From Grammothele lineata (taxonomy: Eukaryota; Basidiomycota; Agaricomycetes; Polyporales; Polyporaceae): a stretch of 64,000 nt of DNA. Within the stretch, counting starts at the first letter, position 1, and the number at the start of each line of letters is the position of its first letter. Position numbers and translations under genes: made by a program. The notes under the pieces are model-generated. The model ran no database searches, was not told the DNA's origin, and saw only the letters and a list, made by a program, of their open reading frames with translations. Shown here in pieces: positions 1 through 11,182 of the stretch. Where the stretch lies: positions 520,014 through 584,013 of the forward strand of contig NDFF03000398.1 in assembly GCA_002150815.3 (NCBI GenBank), given 5' to 3'.

Positions 1-1610
1 GGCGCCCTCAAGCGTCTCGCCCTCTCGTATCACAACAAGCACGATTACTACCGCCTCCCTGACGAACACAAGAGCCTCCGCCCGCTTCTCCAGACCACGG
101 CGTCGTTTAGCAGCTTGCACACGCTCACGTTACTGAATTTCACTCCTCATTATCGCCTCGCGTACCCCTGGGATCCTCGCTACACGCCTCCACAGCTCCC
201 ATCCATTCGCCATCTCACCATCCGTTCGTCGTCTGTCGATGCACTGGACATCGTCGAGCTCTGCCCCAACATCGCCGTACTCGAGTTTTCCCTCGACAAG
301 GACGCTGCCTGTGTTCCCAGCGAGGGCCGGCGCTGGCCGGCGTTGCGGGATCTCGTCATCGCTCGACCACAGGAAGCGCTCTGCCTCGTTGACCGGCTGT
401 GTACGGTGGACCGGATCCATATCCTTGGCGAGTTCGACCTGGGAACGAGTACGAGCGAGGGCGATGGTGGCCGGTACAGCGACTGTTCCTCGATCTTGTC
501 GGCGGTTGCAAGTTCTGTTCTTGCGGTGCCGGGTGTTGGAGACAAGGGCGCGGCGAAGGCTGGGGATGCTGGAAATGCCGGAGGGAGTATGATAGATGGT
601 GAGAACGGCGACGCGGAGGGGTTCACGGAGTCCGTCCGACGAGGCGAGCTCAAGCAAGCGGATGACGACTCGGACGGCCAACTCACCGATGACGAGCCCG
701 TCTTTTCTACCCGTGCAAGCCCGCGGATGCTCCCCCAAGACGACTGCGAGTCTCCTTATAGCGACATCAGCAGCGGGGGCGAAGGTGACTTCAACGACCG
801 CGACTCCGAGTCGACGGTGTCAGTCGGCTCTGCCACTGTAGTCGCGCACGTGCGCCGCTGTGACGAAGACGCCCGCGCATTCCTCGCACTGCTCACCGTC
901 GCATCCCCTATTGCGCTCCGCATATCTGTCGCCACCGAGCCCGCCGCGATGGGTGTTGACGGCCCACTCGCTGCACTCGCGGAGGAAGTGGCTCGTGCTG
1001 CACCGCGCCTACGCTCGCTCCGCGCACAAGTGAACGTGCGCGTGCCGTTGGTCGCAGAGGGTACCGAGGATCACGCTCTGGTATGCCAGCCGCCATCTCC
1101 TCGCGGATGCCCTACTCACCAGTGTTGTGGCAGCACGAACTACCTGCCTCACTCGCACCCCTTTCGCTCGAGTGCCTGCGATTGGCTGTGCCTGCGCCCT
1201 CGCGTGCGCACTTTCAGGCAGAGCCCGATTTCTATGCGGCAAGCGAGGACGGTGCTGCGATGCGCGCGGACGCGTGGGTGCGTGAGCTGCAGCGCGTCGC
1301 GCTCCTAGAGACGCTCCCCCCGCTCCTCGCTCGTGCTCTTCAGACGCTTCGCGTACTCGCCGTCGGGGACGTGGCGCCCAGCGCTGCAGTGCTCGGCTTC
1401 CCTGTGGGCGAGGATGAGGAGGACGATGAGGATTTGGTGGCGCTCAGAGAGGTGAAGGCGCACTGTACAAAAGGCGAGCAGTGGTGGCGAGTGATCAGGG
1501 GTAACGAAACGAACATGAGGAAGGGCATGGTGGTGGAGGAACTGGAGACGTGGGAAGGCGAGCGCTGCCAGACACAGGTGGAGAACGGTGCGAGAGACAC
1601 AGTGATGTGA
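1..1610 (+). CDS. F-box/LRR-like protein, 3' part (5' end outside window)
   Basis: The reading frame is open from base 1, so the N-terminal F-box lies upstream of the window. Exons are <1..1080 and 1134..1610; the 53-nt phase-0 intron restores the frame used by the paralogues. The first residues (ALKRLALSY) align with the segment before the 'LWNF' strand of the copies at 8214 and 11183. Leu-rich repeats follow, then a long acidic, Ser-rich insertion (about bases 440–840) that no neighbour has. The last exon opens with LPASLAPLSLECLRLAVP, the same block as in the paralogues, and ends with the family motif QWWRVIRG...WEGER. The likely role is an SCF ubiquitin-ligase substrate receptor, inferred from the paralogues because the F-box itself is not visible here. 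The family assignment is solid and the target is unknown. Confidence 0.8.
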
Positions 1611-1739
1611 TGCCTTGTAAGCATTGTGGCGTCACTAAAACGTGGAGATCCGACTCGGAGAAGTTGGAGGGCGCGTTAGCGCTGAAGTGATGAGTGCGAT
1701 GCACAGGAAGGCGTTCGAATGCGGTCGACCATCAAGGGA

Positions 1740-1745
1740 TATAAG
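1740..1745 (+). promoter_or_regulatory. TATA-like box of the F-box gene at 1804
   Basis: TATAAG lies in an AT-rich patch about 60 bp upstream of the ATG at 1804, in a 193-bp gap after the preceding gene. Position and sequence suit a core promoter with a very short leader. Confidence 0.45.
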
Positions 1746-1803
1746 TATAAGTTTTCCAGATGCTCCGGCCCCACCGGAAATCCCTTCTTAAACTCAAACC
1801 GCC

Positions 1804-3479
1804 ATGAATCTCCTCTCGCTCAACGACGACGTGCTGATCCACATCTTCTCTTTTCTCAACGGACAGGACGCGTTACAGGTTTCGTTGGCGGCGAAGCGTA
1901 CCCACGACCTTGCGATTTTTCGAGTAGCCTCCACTGCTGTATGCAGAAGTCCTATACAGATCGACTGTATGCACGCATACATGATGGCCCACGGCGGTGA
2001 CGGCGTTCCTCGTGCGCGACACCTACATCGACTCAACATCCCGTACGTCGCCTTCAATAGTTGGACCACCGCAAAGAACCACCACGAAGTGCGCAACCAT
2101 TACGCAGCTGCAGAGGAAGGTTTCGCACTCAACACGTCGGTTGCAGGCCTGGTTGGCGACGTGCTCTTTCAAGCCCCGAATATCCGCTCGCTCTCTATCG
2201 ACATGTTGTCTGTATGCGCCGAAGAACATGGTCGTGTCATACAGGCCTTGTCTGCGATGCACCGGCTTACCGAGCTCAGAACCTGGCTAGTCGGCGACGG
2301 CATCCTCCCCGTCATCAAGGCGGTCCCCCATAGCCTTTCCACAGTCGTGTTCTGTTGCGACCACGCCATTCCCGGAACCCTGACTCTTAAACCTCTGCTC
2401 CGCACGCTCGCCGCCTTCCCGAACCTTACCAGCATCACCTTGCAGGATTTCAAACCCCCGTCGCCCATCTCCCCGTCATCTCTACCATCGCTCCCTTCTG
2501 TACGCTACCTCCGTCTCGAGCAGTGCTGGGAGGACACACTCCTCGTCGCCGACTGCTGCCCCGCCCTCGAAACGCTCGTGGCTTCCATCAGCCGCTGGCC
2601 CCCAGAGTTCACCCCAACGATCGCGCGCTGGCCGCCGCTTCGCAGAGCGGCGCTCGGCGAGCACCTCGCGGGACCAGTCTCGGCTCGCGCCGTGGGCACG
2701 ATCGACGTCCTGGAGTTACAGACCAGCTTTCAGGTGGCCGCGATCCCGCCGGTGCCTTCGGTGCTCCCGCGCGGGTTCGTCGATATCTTCGCCCACGTCC
2801 GGGATATGCTGGAGTTGATAGGGAGCGCACGCCCGGTCGCGCTTCGGACGTGCGTGCACGTTGGCCCCAATGGGTTCACAAACGCGGTGCAGGCGGCGGT
2901 CAGTAGGACGATCATGGACGACATCGCGTCGGCCGCGCCGCAGCTCCGCGCGCTGGATCTCGTCGTTAAGCCAATCAATCCGCAGAAGACGAGCTGGGCG
3001 AACGTGCTGGTACGTACAGAGTGCCCTTTTTACCCATGGTGACGAGAGAGCTTACGGCGTACGTTTGGCGCGCGACACAGAACGGCCTACCCAGCGCGTT
3101 GGCCCCGTTCCCCGCCCTTCGATGTCTCCGGCTCGTCCTTCCCGAGCCGAGCGAGCCTCAATCTGATAATCAGGTAGACCGCGCTATCTTGGTAGCCGAG
3201 ACACTGCGACAAGTTGCGGGAGCGGTTCCTTCTCTTCGCCTCTTAGCGGACGCGCATATACGACCCACTGGATGGCGCGCACCGGAGATTGACATCGTAG
3301 ACGACTGGGACTTCCCGAAACGAATGGACGACGTGGAGGACGAGCGTTGGTGGAATGTTTCGGATGCAGATAAGATGTCGCCTCTGGCGCGAATATCTAC
3401 GGAGGAGGGCGAGAGGCTACGATCTGAGTTGCTCGGGGCCCATAGGCAGAACGACGACAGTACATACCTTCGCACGTAG
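1804..3479 (+). CDS. F-box protein, WW-EGER family
   Basis: Exons 1804..3009 and 3081..3479 encode 534 aa. The 71-nt phase-0 intron (GTACGT...ACACAG) is at the same place as in all paralogues and the next exon starts NGLPSALAPF. The N-terminus MNLLSLNDDVLIHIFSFL is a clear F-box, which in this family binds Skp1 within an SCF E3 ubiquitin ligase. The middle (residues about 100–400) is a run of degenerate Leu-rich repeats, the presumed substrate platform. The C-terminus carries ERWWNVSDAD...EEGER. It starts at the first ATG, directly at the F-box. It is the second of seven tandem same-strand copies. The specific target cannot be told from sequence. Confidence 0.88.
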
Positions 3480-3742
3480 TCGTTACACTTTCCAAGTTAC
3501 GCATACACTTCCCTAAGAAAGATTATTTGCGGAGATTTCTTGTTTTTTCGATCACGACTTAGCTTTTTGAGCTCACACCGTCGAGCCGTGCGCTGATATG
3601 TATCCGGACTCGAGCGTCAATTTTGTTGGACCGTTGCGGACCGCCGGCCCGCCAGCCCACAGCCTCGCTGTCCGACACGCCGCAAAGCTCGCGCTTGCCT
3701 GTCGAACTTCTAGTCCGACCCTCCAACTTGAACCACCATCTC

Positions 3743-5662
3743 ATGAAGGTCTTCGGCAGCGCCTTACGTCTACTGGCTCATGGAAAGAAGAGTCAGTCGA
3801 TCAATGCAGGCTCTCAGAACGATACACCTGGGGATCACACTTCGAATGTACGTCCTATCAATCCTTGGATGGTAGTGTCTTCGCCCTGATGCTCTTATAT
3901 ATGTCACACAGGAGATTGTGAATCCCCCGTCCCACAATGCAACACGCGATCTACTGTCGCTCCACGAAGACGTTCTGTATCTTATATTCTCTTATTTGTA
4001 CGAAGCAGATGCCCTCAGCGTCGCCTTGACTTGCAAGTTTCTGTACCACATCGCAATTGGACGTGTCGCCGCGTCTGCAGACTGCAAGACCCCTTCTCAC
4101 CTCTACCATATTCACCGGTATCTATCCGGTACTCTTCCAAGTGGAGTAGCGCGCGCTCAGCTCCTCGAACGCCTAGTCGTACAACGTTCCGCATTCATGA
4201 CGCCTATTACCGCGGACTGCCTAATACACTGGTCCTACTCTATCAACACCACCTCAGTTCTTATCCTCGGCGACTTGCTTCTTCAAGCACAGAATATTCG
4301 TGCTTTGTCTCTTGCACGGTTCCAGGTCAGCCTGAACAGCAACCCCCGCATTGCGGCCGCCCTGTCGTCAATGTCGCGACTCGAGTCGCTTGAGATATCT
4401 TCTATGAGCAGTGCGGCGCTGCCCATCCTTCAGTCCATCCCAAGTAGAATCCGGGAGCTCTTAATCAAATTTTTCGAAGACGACGAGTACGATTACGTTG
4501 ACCCAGAACAGCTTTTCACTCTGGCATCTGCCCTCCTTTCCTTCACAGACCTATACACATTGAAAGTATGGAACCTTCTCGAGGTTCCTGCGGACTCTTC
4601 AGTCCTGGACACACAGCACACTCATTCTGCAGGAGGTTTCAACTATACTCCCATCTATCCGCCACCTACATCTGATTCAATGCTCTCCTCACGCCCACAT
4701 TCTGGTAGACATCTGCCCAAGCCTCGAAACATTCACGTTCGCCCTTGATCACATGCTCCAGGAGTATTACCCTTTCGCAAGCGTCGGACCGCAGTGGCGC
4801 CATATCCACAAGCTCACCTTGCAGGACCAGACGGCGGCAAAGTTCGTCGCACATCGCGTGGGCACGTGCGATGTCCTATGCATCGAAGACGCTTTCTTCG
4901 TGGGAGGAACCTATGACCACTTTCGGCTCAATCCCGCCTTCGCTTCCGCGCCGCTAGGCACCGATGGCTCAGTCACGTACGATGATAGTGCACCGATGCC
5001 CCGCCTGCTACGCTCTGCCTCTCCTCGCTGGCTGAATATGACGGCACTAGTGGGGAATTCCGGGTTTGGGCAGACAGCACTATGGCGAGACATCGCACGC
5101 GAGGCGCCGCGCTTACGCGCTCTGGACCTCAAACTCGTCCGCGGAGGTTGGGAGCCGCAAAAGGGGTGGATCGACGGATGCTTGGTACGATTCTCTAGCC
5201 GGACATCCAGCGGTACTAGGATACTCACGAGAATGTCGTGCCGTATAGCGCGATTTCCCTACAGCCATCGCCCCCTTGCCGCTTGTATTCCTCCGGGTTC
5301 ACATACCTCCGGCCGAGCCACCGAAACGTGCGCATCCGTCGCTCTGGAAGGACGCGAGAAATTATGAGGAGTATCGAGTGCGCTCCCTCGAGTGGCTGCC
5401 GCAGATGCTCGCGGACGCGCTTCCTGCCCTGCGTCTTCTCGCCATCGCAGACGTGCAGTCGAGCGTGATCTTGGCTCGTGATGCTTCCTACTACCAGGGG
5501 GAAGTGCCGAACGAGGATTGGCAGAATCTACCGATTGGAGAGTGGAGATGGTGGCGCGTGCGGGACGAACAGAAGCGAAGGAAGCTTGAGCGGATCTCCG
5601 CGGAGGAAGGCGAGAGGGGTGCCTGCGTAGAGATTTTTCATGACGCACAATTGTCACGGTAA
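3743..5662 (+). CDS. F-box protein, WW-EGER family (four-exon copy)
   Basis: Exons 3743..3847, 3912..4583, 4633..5184 and 5249..5662 give 580 aa, all introns phase 0. The F-box reads LLSLHEDVLYLIFSYL. Exon 1 adds about 35 polar residues before the F-box (start MKVFGSALR); it is supported by an open frame and a good GTACGT/ACACAG intron, but there is no in-frame ATG nearer the F-box. Intron 2 (49 nt, donor GTTCCT) is inferred: without it the frame breaks, with it the conserved block LPSIRHLHLIQCS follows directly. The last exon begins FPTAIAPLPLVFLRVHIP and ends with WRWWRVRDEQ...EEGER. Either intron 2 is a weak real intron or the gene carries a frameshift; the otherwise clean coding sequence favours the intron. 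Confidence 0.75.
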
Positions 5663-5729
5663 AAAATTGAAATTAAAATTCATGAAGCAGCATTTATACC
5701 AGGACACGACATGTGTGAGTCTGGGAGGA

Positions 5730-6235
5730 GTTGTGGGTATGGTCGTCGTGGCTGCGAGGAACGTCGCCGGCTCAGCTGGAGCCAGGAAGCTACCTTGGTC
5801 GGGCCTTCAAGGATCTCGTTGGCGGTGGCGAGCCGAGCTCGATCTCGTCCTCAAGTCCATCTGGTTCCTCTAAAATAGATTTCGGACATTTGCCTGACTT
5901 TGTAGACCGTCCAGAGATGATGGGAGCTCGGATTCTTCGAGCAGCAGCTCGACTTCTACGACTCGACGTCGTAAGAAGTCGTCTAAGAAGACCAAGAAAC
6001 CCAGGATGAAGCCTGAGAAGCCTGAACCATACGACAGTCGCCCGGATACGGTCCTCTTCCATAAGTTCATGCGCCAGGCTTTGGAATACGTCAAGCCCTA
6101 TGATATTCCTGACAGTATGTTCGCTTCTACTGTCTCTAATTGGCTAACTGGAAATGCGTATAGCTTCTATGTAACCACAGCATCCTCTGAACCTCGCAAG
6201 TGGACACTTCAGAAGATGCTGTGGTAACAAGGAAG
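5730..6235 (+). pseudogene. Ty3/Gypsy gag fragment (left arm of palindrome)
   Basis: A short open stretch (6006..6227) encodes KPEPYDSRPDTVLFHKFM...VSNWLTGNAYSFYV, the signature of the retrotransposon Gag domain common in Agaricomycete Ty3/Gypsy elements. Upstream sequence matches the Ser/Arg-rich linker but is broken by stops. No protease, reverse transcriptase or integrase is visible. It is the left arm of an imperfect inverted repeat with 6215..6640. Confidence 0.75.
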
Positions 6236-6640
6236 TTGTACGCTTTTCCAGTTAGCTAATTCGAAACGGTAGAAATAAGCAAACCGTGAGGAATATCATA
6301 GGGCTTAACATATTCCGGGGTTTGGCGCATGAACTTGTGGAAGACGGCCGTATTTGCGCCATCGTCTTACGGTTCTGGCTGCTCAGGCTTCATCCGGAGC
6401 TTCTTAGAATTCTTAGAATTCTTCTTACGACGTCGAGTCATAGAGGTTGAGCTGCTGCTCGAAGTTGAACCTGAGCTCCGTCGTCGCTGGACGGGTCTGC
6501 CCAACCAGGAAAAGCCCAAAATATGTTCCAGAGGAACTAGACGAGCTAGAGAACAAATCCGAGCTCGGCGCATCGCCGCCGACGAGGCCCTTGAAGGCTT
6601 AACCAAGGTAGCTTCCTGGCTCCAGCTGAGCCATAGGCCT
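5765..6640. repeat. Imperfect inverted repeat made of two gag copies
   Basis: The left arm (about 5765–6184) and right arm (about 6215–6640) are diverged reverse complements. The innermost 14 bp are exact: GTAACCACAGCATC at 6171–6184 and GATGCTGTGGTAAC at 6215–6228, leaving a 30-bp spacer. Both arms derive from the same part of gag, so this is a tail-to-tail junction of two element copies. Confidence 0.8.
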
Positions 6641-7842
6641 CAGCGAACATGTGGTCCTCAGGACCTCAGCACAAAACGAGCTTGCGCGGGGCTTCGTGCC
6701 GCGGGGGACGTCCTCTGGAACCGCAGGGGTACTGCTTGAGCGGTGTTTCTTCGAGGATGTCTTCGGGATCGAGTCCCAAGAGGGCCAAAGCGACGCGCGA
6801 AGATTCTCGATCTTGCGCTTCAGCGTAGCTTGTTCGTCAGGCGGCTGTGCGTCGTGCATGACGGGCGTGTCTGTAGCCGGGTATGGGTGAGCGAGCTGCG
6901 ACATGCTCCATTAGACGTCTCGCAGAGCAGAACGGCCCTTCGAGGCATCGCTCCCGCGAGCCTCTGAGTAGGCGAGCTCGTCGCGCGGCTCATCCGGGCG
7001 ACGGTTCTCGATCTGAGTCACCTCGCAGGTCATCTCAGCATCGTACACCTTCAGTTCGCGCCTCTGCACAACCGGATCGAGCTCGTGCTGTGGAATTCCA
7101 GCGGCGCCCTAGTTGCGGGCATCGACTACCTGACCCTTGTTCACAGGGCTGGGCGGACCCTCGCCTCGAGAGTCGGTCGTCTCAGAGGGGCCGCGACCTC
7201 TCGCAATCCTCACCGTGTTCATCAGAGGAGCGAAGTGCTCACGCTCAGCGGTCGTGAGCTGCATCTCGGCCTGCGCGACGGCGCGATGCTGCGCAGACGA
7301 CAGGGGAGACAGTGGCGGGGTCGCGGCATCAGAGCACAGACGACGCGGGTTGGAACTGTAATCCATGGCCCGCTATGGTCGTCCTCGTCCGGAACGTCTT
7401 CGACGGTCATGCGACGGGGAGGTGTTGCTGTCGCGAGGACAGTGACGAGAATCGCACTCGCGATGGGAGAGGAGGGAGGAAATATATATTCCGGACCCGG
7501 AACTGCCGTGCTAGGGACAGTCTCCGACGCGGGATAGCCCACCAGGGGCGTCGTCGGGATACTCGAGGCTACCACCTGATTGTAGGTCAGGGGCCCCTCG
7601 GACCCGCCGGGGCGCAGGGCACCCGACGGGGTGCTTCGCCCGCTAGGACTTGGCATGGACGAAACGGCCGGGCTACGAGAGCCAGTCACGGTGGGGGACC
7701 GCGGTTTGGACCCAACCTGAGGGCTGAGGGACCTAGCACGCACTGGATCAGTGCCGAGAGTGGATACGGGAGGCTCACCAGCAGACGTCGTCGTCGTGGG
7801 CTGTCCACCCGCGCAAGCGCGAAGACTGTATCTCGCAGACAC
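6236..7842 (-). pseudogene. Degenerate Ty3/Gypsy gag polyprotein
   Basis: On the minus strand, broken ORFs run in gag order: a Pro/Ser-rich N-terminus (7842 down to about 7220, with TPSGALRPGGSEGPLTYNQV), then the QAEMQLTTAEREHFAPL segment (about 7290–7220), a region with SQLAHPYPATDTPVMHD (near 6890), and the Ser/Arg linker leading into the Gag domain (to about 6240). Frames change several times and stops are present, so it cannot be translated whole. It ends at the palindrome centre, where an opposite copy begins; pol is absent. Identification rests on recognised family-typical Gag segments. Confidence 0.7.
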
Positions 7843-8104
7843 CGAGGATATGGGGGGATAGCCGGTGGTCGAGAGGAGAATCGAGTTAATGAGACTCGAG
7901 GGGGCCCACTGGTCTCCGCTCGAGAGATCCTAGCCTAGCCCGAGTCGAAGACGGGAGTATATAAAGGAAACAGCCAGTCACGAGATCTAAGGGGCGTGGC
8001 GGAGTTGGACGGAAAAGAGATAAGGACGATAGGGAATAAGGAGCGTGAGGCGATAAGGTGACTCTGAGCGAGGCGGTAAGGAGCGTGTGACGGCAGCCGT
8101 GACA
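7826..8104 (-). mobile_element. Probable solo/5' LTR of the gag relic
   Basis: Upstream (in minus sense) of the gag relic is a sequence starting TGTCACGGCTGCCGTCACAC at 8104, containing a TATA box near its end and finishing around GCGAGATACAG near 7826, just before gag begins. This order (TG start, TATA, leader, gag) is that of a Ty3/Gypsy 5' LTR. No second LTR was found and the exact 3' end is uncertain. Confidence 0.4.
7958..7965 (+). promoter_or_regulatory. TATATAAA box inside the putative LTR
   Basis: TATATAAA reads correctly on the plus strand toward the F-box gene at 8214, and nearly as well on the minus strand toward gag. It is about 250 bp from the F-box ATG. Confidence 0.35.
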
Positions 8105-8213
8105 AAGTAACGTGTAACGGGGAAGAGAGACGCGCGCCGTTACAGTCGCGTCCTCGCGGGCGCGCAAGTCGTCGGATGTCCTGCACGCGAGGGCGCCTGT
8201 ATGTAACGACGGC

Positions 8214-10129
8214 ATGGAACTGCTTGCGCTCAACGACGATGTCCTACTCCTCATCTGCTCTCACTTGTCCGCCCGCGACGCCTTCTCACTCTCACTTTCG
8301 TCAAAGAAAGCGAGGCAGATTGCCTTCAAACGATCTCTGTCCTCAGCGGAATGTGTTCGCCCCGCCCAACTCCGCGAACTAACAGCGTACATGTGCGCTG
8401 TGGACCCGACTGACGACATTCCCCGCGCATCCTACCTCGAAAGCCTCGCCGTCCACGTCTCGACATTTTTCTCTGAGGTAGCGGGACCGTCGCACGAAGC
8501 AGATCGCTCCGATGAAGGCGAATACTACGAAATCAAGCCATATGGCGGAGACTTCTCCCAGGTCCGTCTCGTCGCCGACTTACTCCTACACGCTCGCAAC
8601 CTCCACGAGCTCGCCTTCGAACGGTTCAATCCATGCCTCGAGCAATGTCTCCTCATTGGCGATGCGCTCTTGCGTATGCATAACCTGACACACCTCCGAC
8701 TGTCGACGATCAGCGATGACATCCTCCCAGTCCTACAAGCCGTGCCCAGCGATTTGAAGCATCTTACGCTCTCGTATTGGGTCAGATACGATTACCCTCT
8801 CCCCGGCAAGCCTATTACTCTCATACCCCTCATTTCGACCCTCTCTGTCTTCCGCCACCTTAGCATTTTGAAGCTATGGAACTTTACCCCTCCCCATCAC
8901 GACCGTTCTGCTCTCTCCATGTTCACTCTACCGTCAATCCGCTATCTTCGCCTGTCAGATGCATCGGTTGCCGCTCTAGATATGGTTGAACTCTGCCCCA
9001 ACCTGTCCACTCTTGTCTTTCAATGCAGCAACGAAGGCGAGGCGGCATCAAGTATTGGTCCCCGATGGCGCGCCTTACACCGGCTCACGGTCAGCAGCAG
9101 AGGCGACCTTGATCTTCTGAAGAACCGTATTTCGACCGTCGATATTCTGCAAGTATCGATTGTAGACTCGATTCCCTTGATTCACGCGCCCGACTCTGCC
9201 GAGGCCGTTGAGTTTGCCATTACACAGTACATGCGTACAATGCAACCAGTCTCTCTCTATCATTCCGTCTTCTACCAATCTTCGTCTGAGCCCACCACCG
9301 TCGCGCACTCCAAGGCATGGGCACAACTAGCGAAGGCATCCCCCCGTTTACGCTCGCTTGAAGTTCAGTTAAGCCTTCTGTTATCGCGCTATATAACAAC
9401 ACACCTTCATGACTGGGACTGGGTCGTGGTATGCCCTTTTCTTCTCTGTTTTCTGCACAATGGGGCTAACAAACGAATATTATATTCGTCTCGTACAGAC
9501 GTTCCTCCCTACAGCACTCGCACAAATCCCTCTCTGCTGTCTCCAACTCATTATCCCGCCTGCACCGCCGCCGTTGGAGTACGTAGCAAATGCCGCCCCA
9601 AATCCGTGGACGCCTGATGGCCGGAACCCGTTGTCGACCCGCACCGAGGCTCTGCAGGCTCGGGCGCGAGAGAAAAGCCGCGTGCGCGCGCTCTCAGCGT
9701 TGGCACAGCCTCTCGCAGACGCGATCCCTACGCTCCGCGTGCTCTCCATCGCGTACATGGGTATCTGTACGGAAATCATGGCCGCCACAGAGGAGGCGTG
9801 CGACGAGCTTGAGCGAGCGAGCGACGCGGCGGAGTATGGGCTTGGGGAAGGGGGCGAGGAAGCCGAAAAGATAGTGTACGAGTGGGACGAGTTGCGGCGG
9901 CTGTCGCACATTCGTGTGCGGCGTTGGTGGAGAGTTGAAGATGGTGAAGCGGGGAGCAGGCGACTGGTCGAGATCTCGGAGGCTGAGGGCGAGCGTGCGC
10001 AGACGGTGATCGAGAGTCCGGACTGGAATGCGGAGATGGGACTGAACGGTATGTCACACTTCTCTTACGCACAGACCGAAAGGCTTACGCAGCAATGAGA
10101 CAGATTTATTCGCTTCGATGTCCCTGTAG
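8214..10129 (+). CDS. F-box protein, WW-EGER family
   Basis: Exons 8214..9428, 9499..10048 and 10104..10129 give 596 aa. The first ATG opens on the F-box (MELLALNDDVLLLICSHL). Leu-rich segments follow, and exon 1 ends DWDWVV at the family's phase-0 intron. Exon 2 opens FLPTALAQIPLCCLQLIIPP and carries RRWWRVEDGE...EGERAQ. A final 55-nt phase-1 intron joins to a tiny exon encoding DLFASMSL, nearly identical to the tail of the copy at 11183; unspliced translation would stop at 10098 instead. It is the closest paralogue of the 11183 gene. The 5' flank is probable LTR sequence. Role: predicted SCF substrate receptor. Confidence 0.88.
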
Positions 10130-10269
10130 TGTCTTCAATCCTGTTCACAGTTCCAACATACGTGCGCGGGCCAGATGAGAGTCATCTGTGGAACTCGAGT
10201 CCGTCTCTTCGCCACACCTCGATCGCATACCACTTCCGCTCCGCTCGTTTCATGCGGCGCCCGCCTCGC

Positions 10270-10705
10270 TCGGGCCCTGCTGGCTACCTATGACGATGCT
10301 GGAGCTTGTGGTTCATGAAGACAAAGCTGTGAACGGACATGGCGCCCCAGGCATCGCGCTTCCGTGTGCTGGGTCCCAAGCTCGACCGCGGAACCAGGGG
10401 CCACACCAGATATGGTTCAATGGACGCTTGGTATGTTGGTCTCTCCTAGCGCATACAGAGATACTCACGATCATGCCTTACGCTGTAGCGCGATTCCTCT
10501 GTGCTATGAAGTCATGTCTCCCCCGCTACCCGCAGTATTTCCCTTAAGCGAGGCCACTGTGGCATGCTCATTTGTTGCTCTGACAGGAGACACGAGATTT
10601 GAGGGTTATCGACGCTACTTACCTTCGACGGACTTCCGTGGATCTTCTGCGCTTTTTGGCCCGCCGAATAGAAACGTGACTAGTCGTCCGGCCAGTGTGC
10701 GACGC
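10270..10705 (+). pseudogene. Decayed 3' fragment of a WW-EGER F-box gene
   Basis: No long frame, but the DNA aligns in order with the C-terminal half of the gene at 3743: gcgcttccgtgtgctgg...ctcgaccgcgga matches the segment before the conserved intron, ggacgcttggta matches the donor, gatactcacga...tgtagcgcgatt matches the intron end and acceptor, and gaaacgtgactagtcgtccgg (about 10670) matches the start of the last exon. No F-box half remains upstream. The rest of 10130–11182 shows nothing else recognisable. Confidence 0.65.
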
Positions 10706-11182
10706 TGAGGATTATCTTTTTTGAATCAAAGTAATGTATCGTACCCCAACCCCCGATGCACTACGGGGCCCGCGACGGAGCCAGGGTAGGCGGTACTTGA
10801 AAACGAGGCGAGAGGCGCGGCGCGCGAACGACGGGCGAACTGGAGACGGCCCAGACGGGCTGAGCACTATCAGGACAAGGTTACGGATGAAAGCTAGAAT
10901 ATAATGGACGGCGCAGCCTGGCGTGGCACTTGCGTGGCGGTGAGGCTACAGGAAGAGAGCTGGAACCTTCAAGGGACGGGAGGGCAATCTCGTACGGTAC
11001 TAATATACATCGCACTCGGTCTCCGTTCGTTTACTTAGAAACAGAATCAACAACGTTGAAAATGCTGAACTGTCTCGAGAGGTGGGATTCGACTTGGACG
11101 CTGTTTGGTGAGGCGTTCCTCTGATCCCGTGATACGACGCGTTTCAGTGGCGAAAGGCTCAAGCCGGCGCTTATGAAATGGC

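Noticed and set aside
4584..4632. Frameshift making the 3743 F-box gene a pseudogene
   Set aside because: A 49-nt intron with GT-AG ends restores the conserved frame exactly, and no other lesion is present; an unusual donor is the more economical explanation, though not certain.
6186..6214. Palindrome centre as a replication origin or bacterial terminator
   Set aside because: Both arms are gag-derived and diverged, and the window is eukaryotic; rearranged retroelement explains it.
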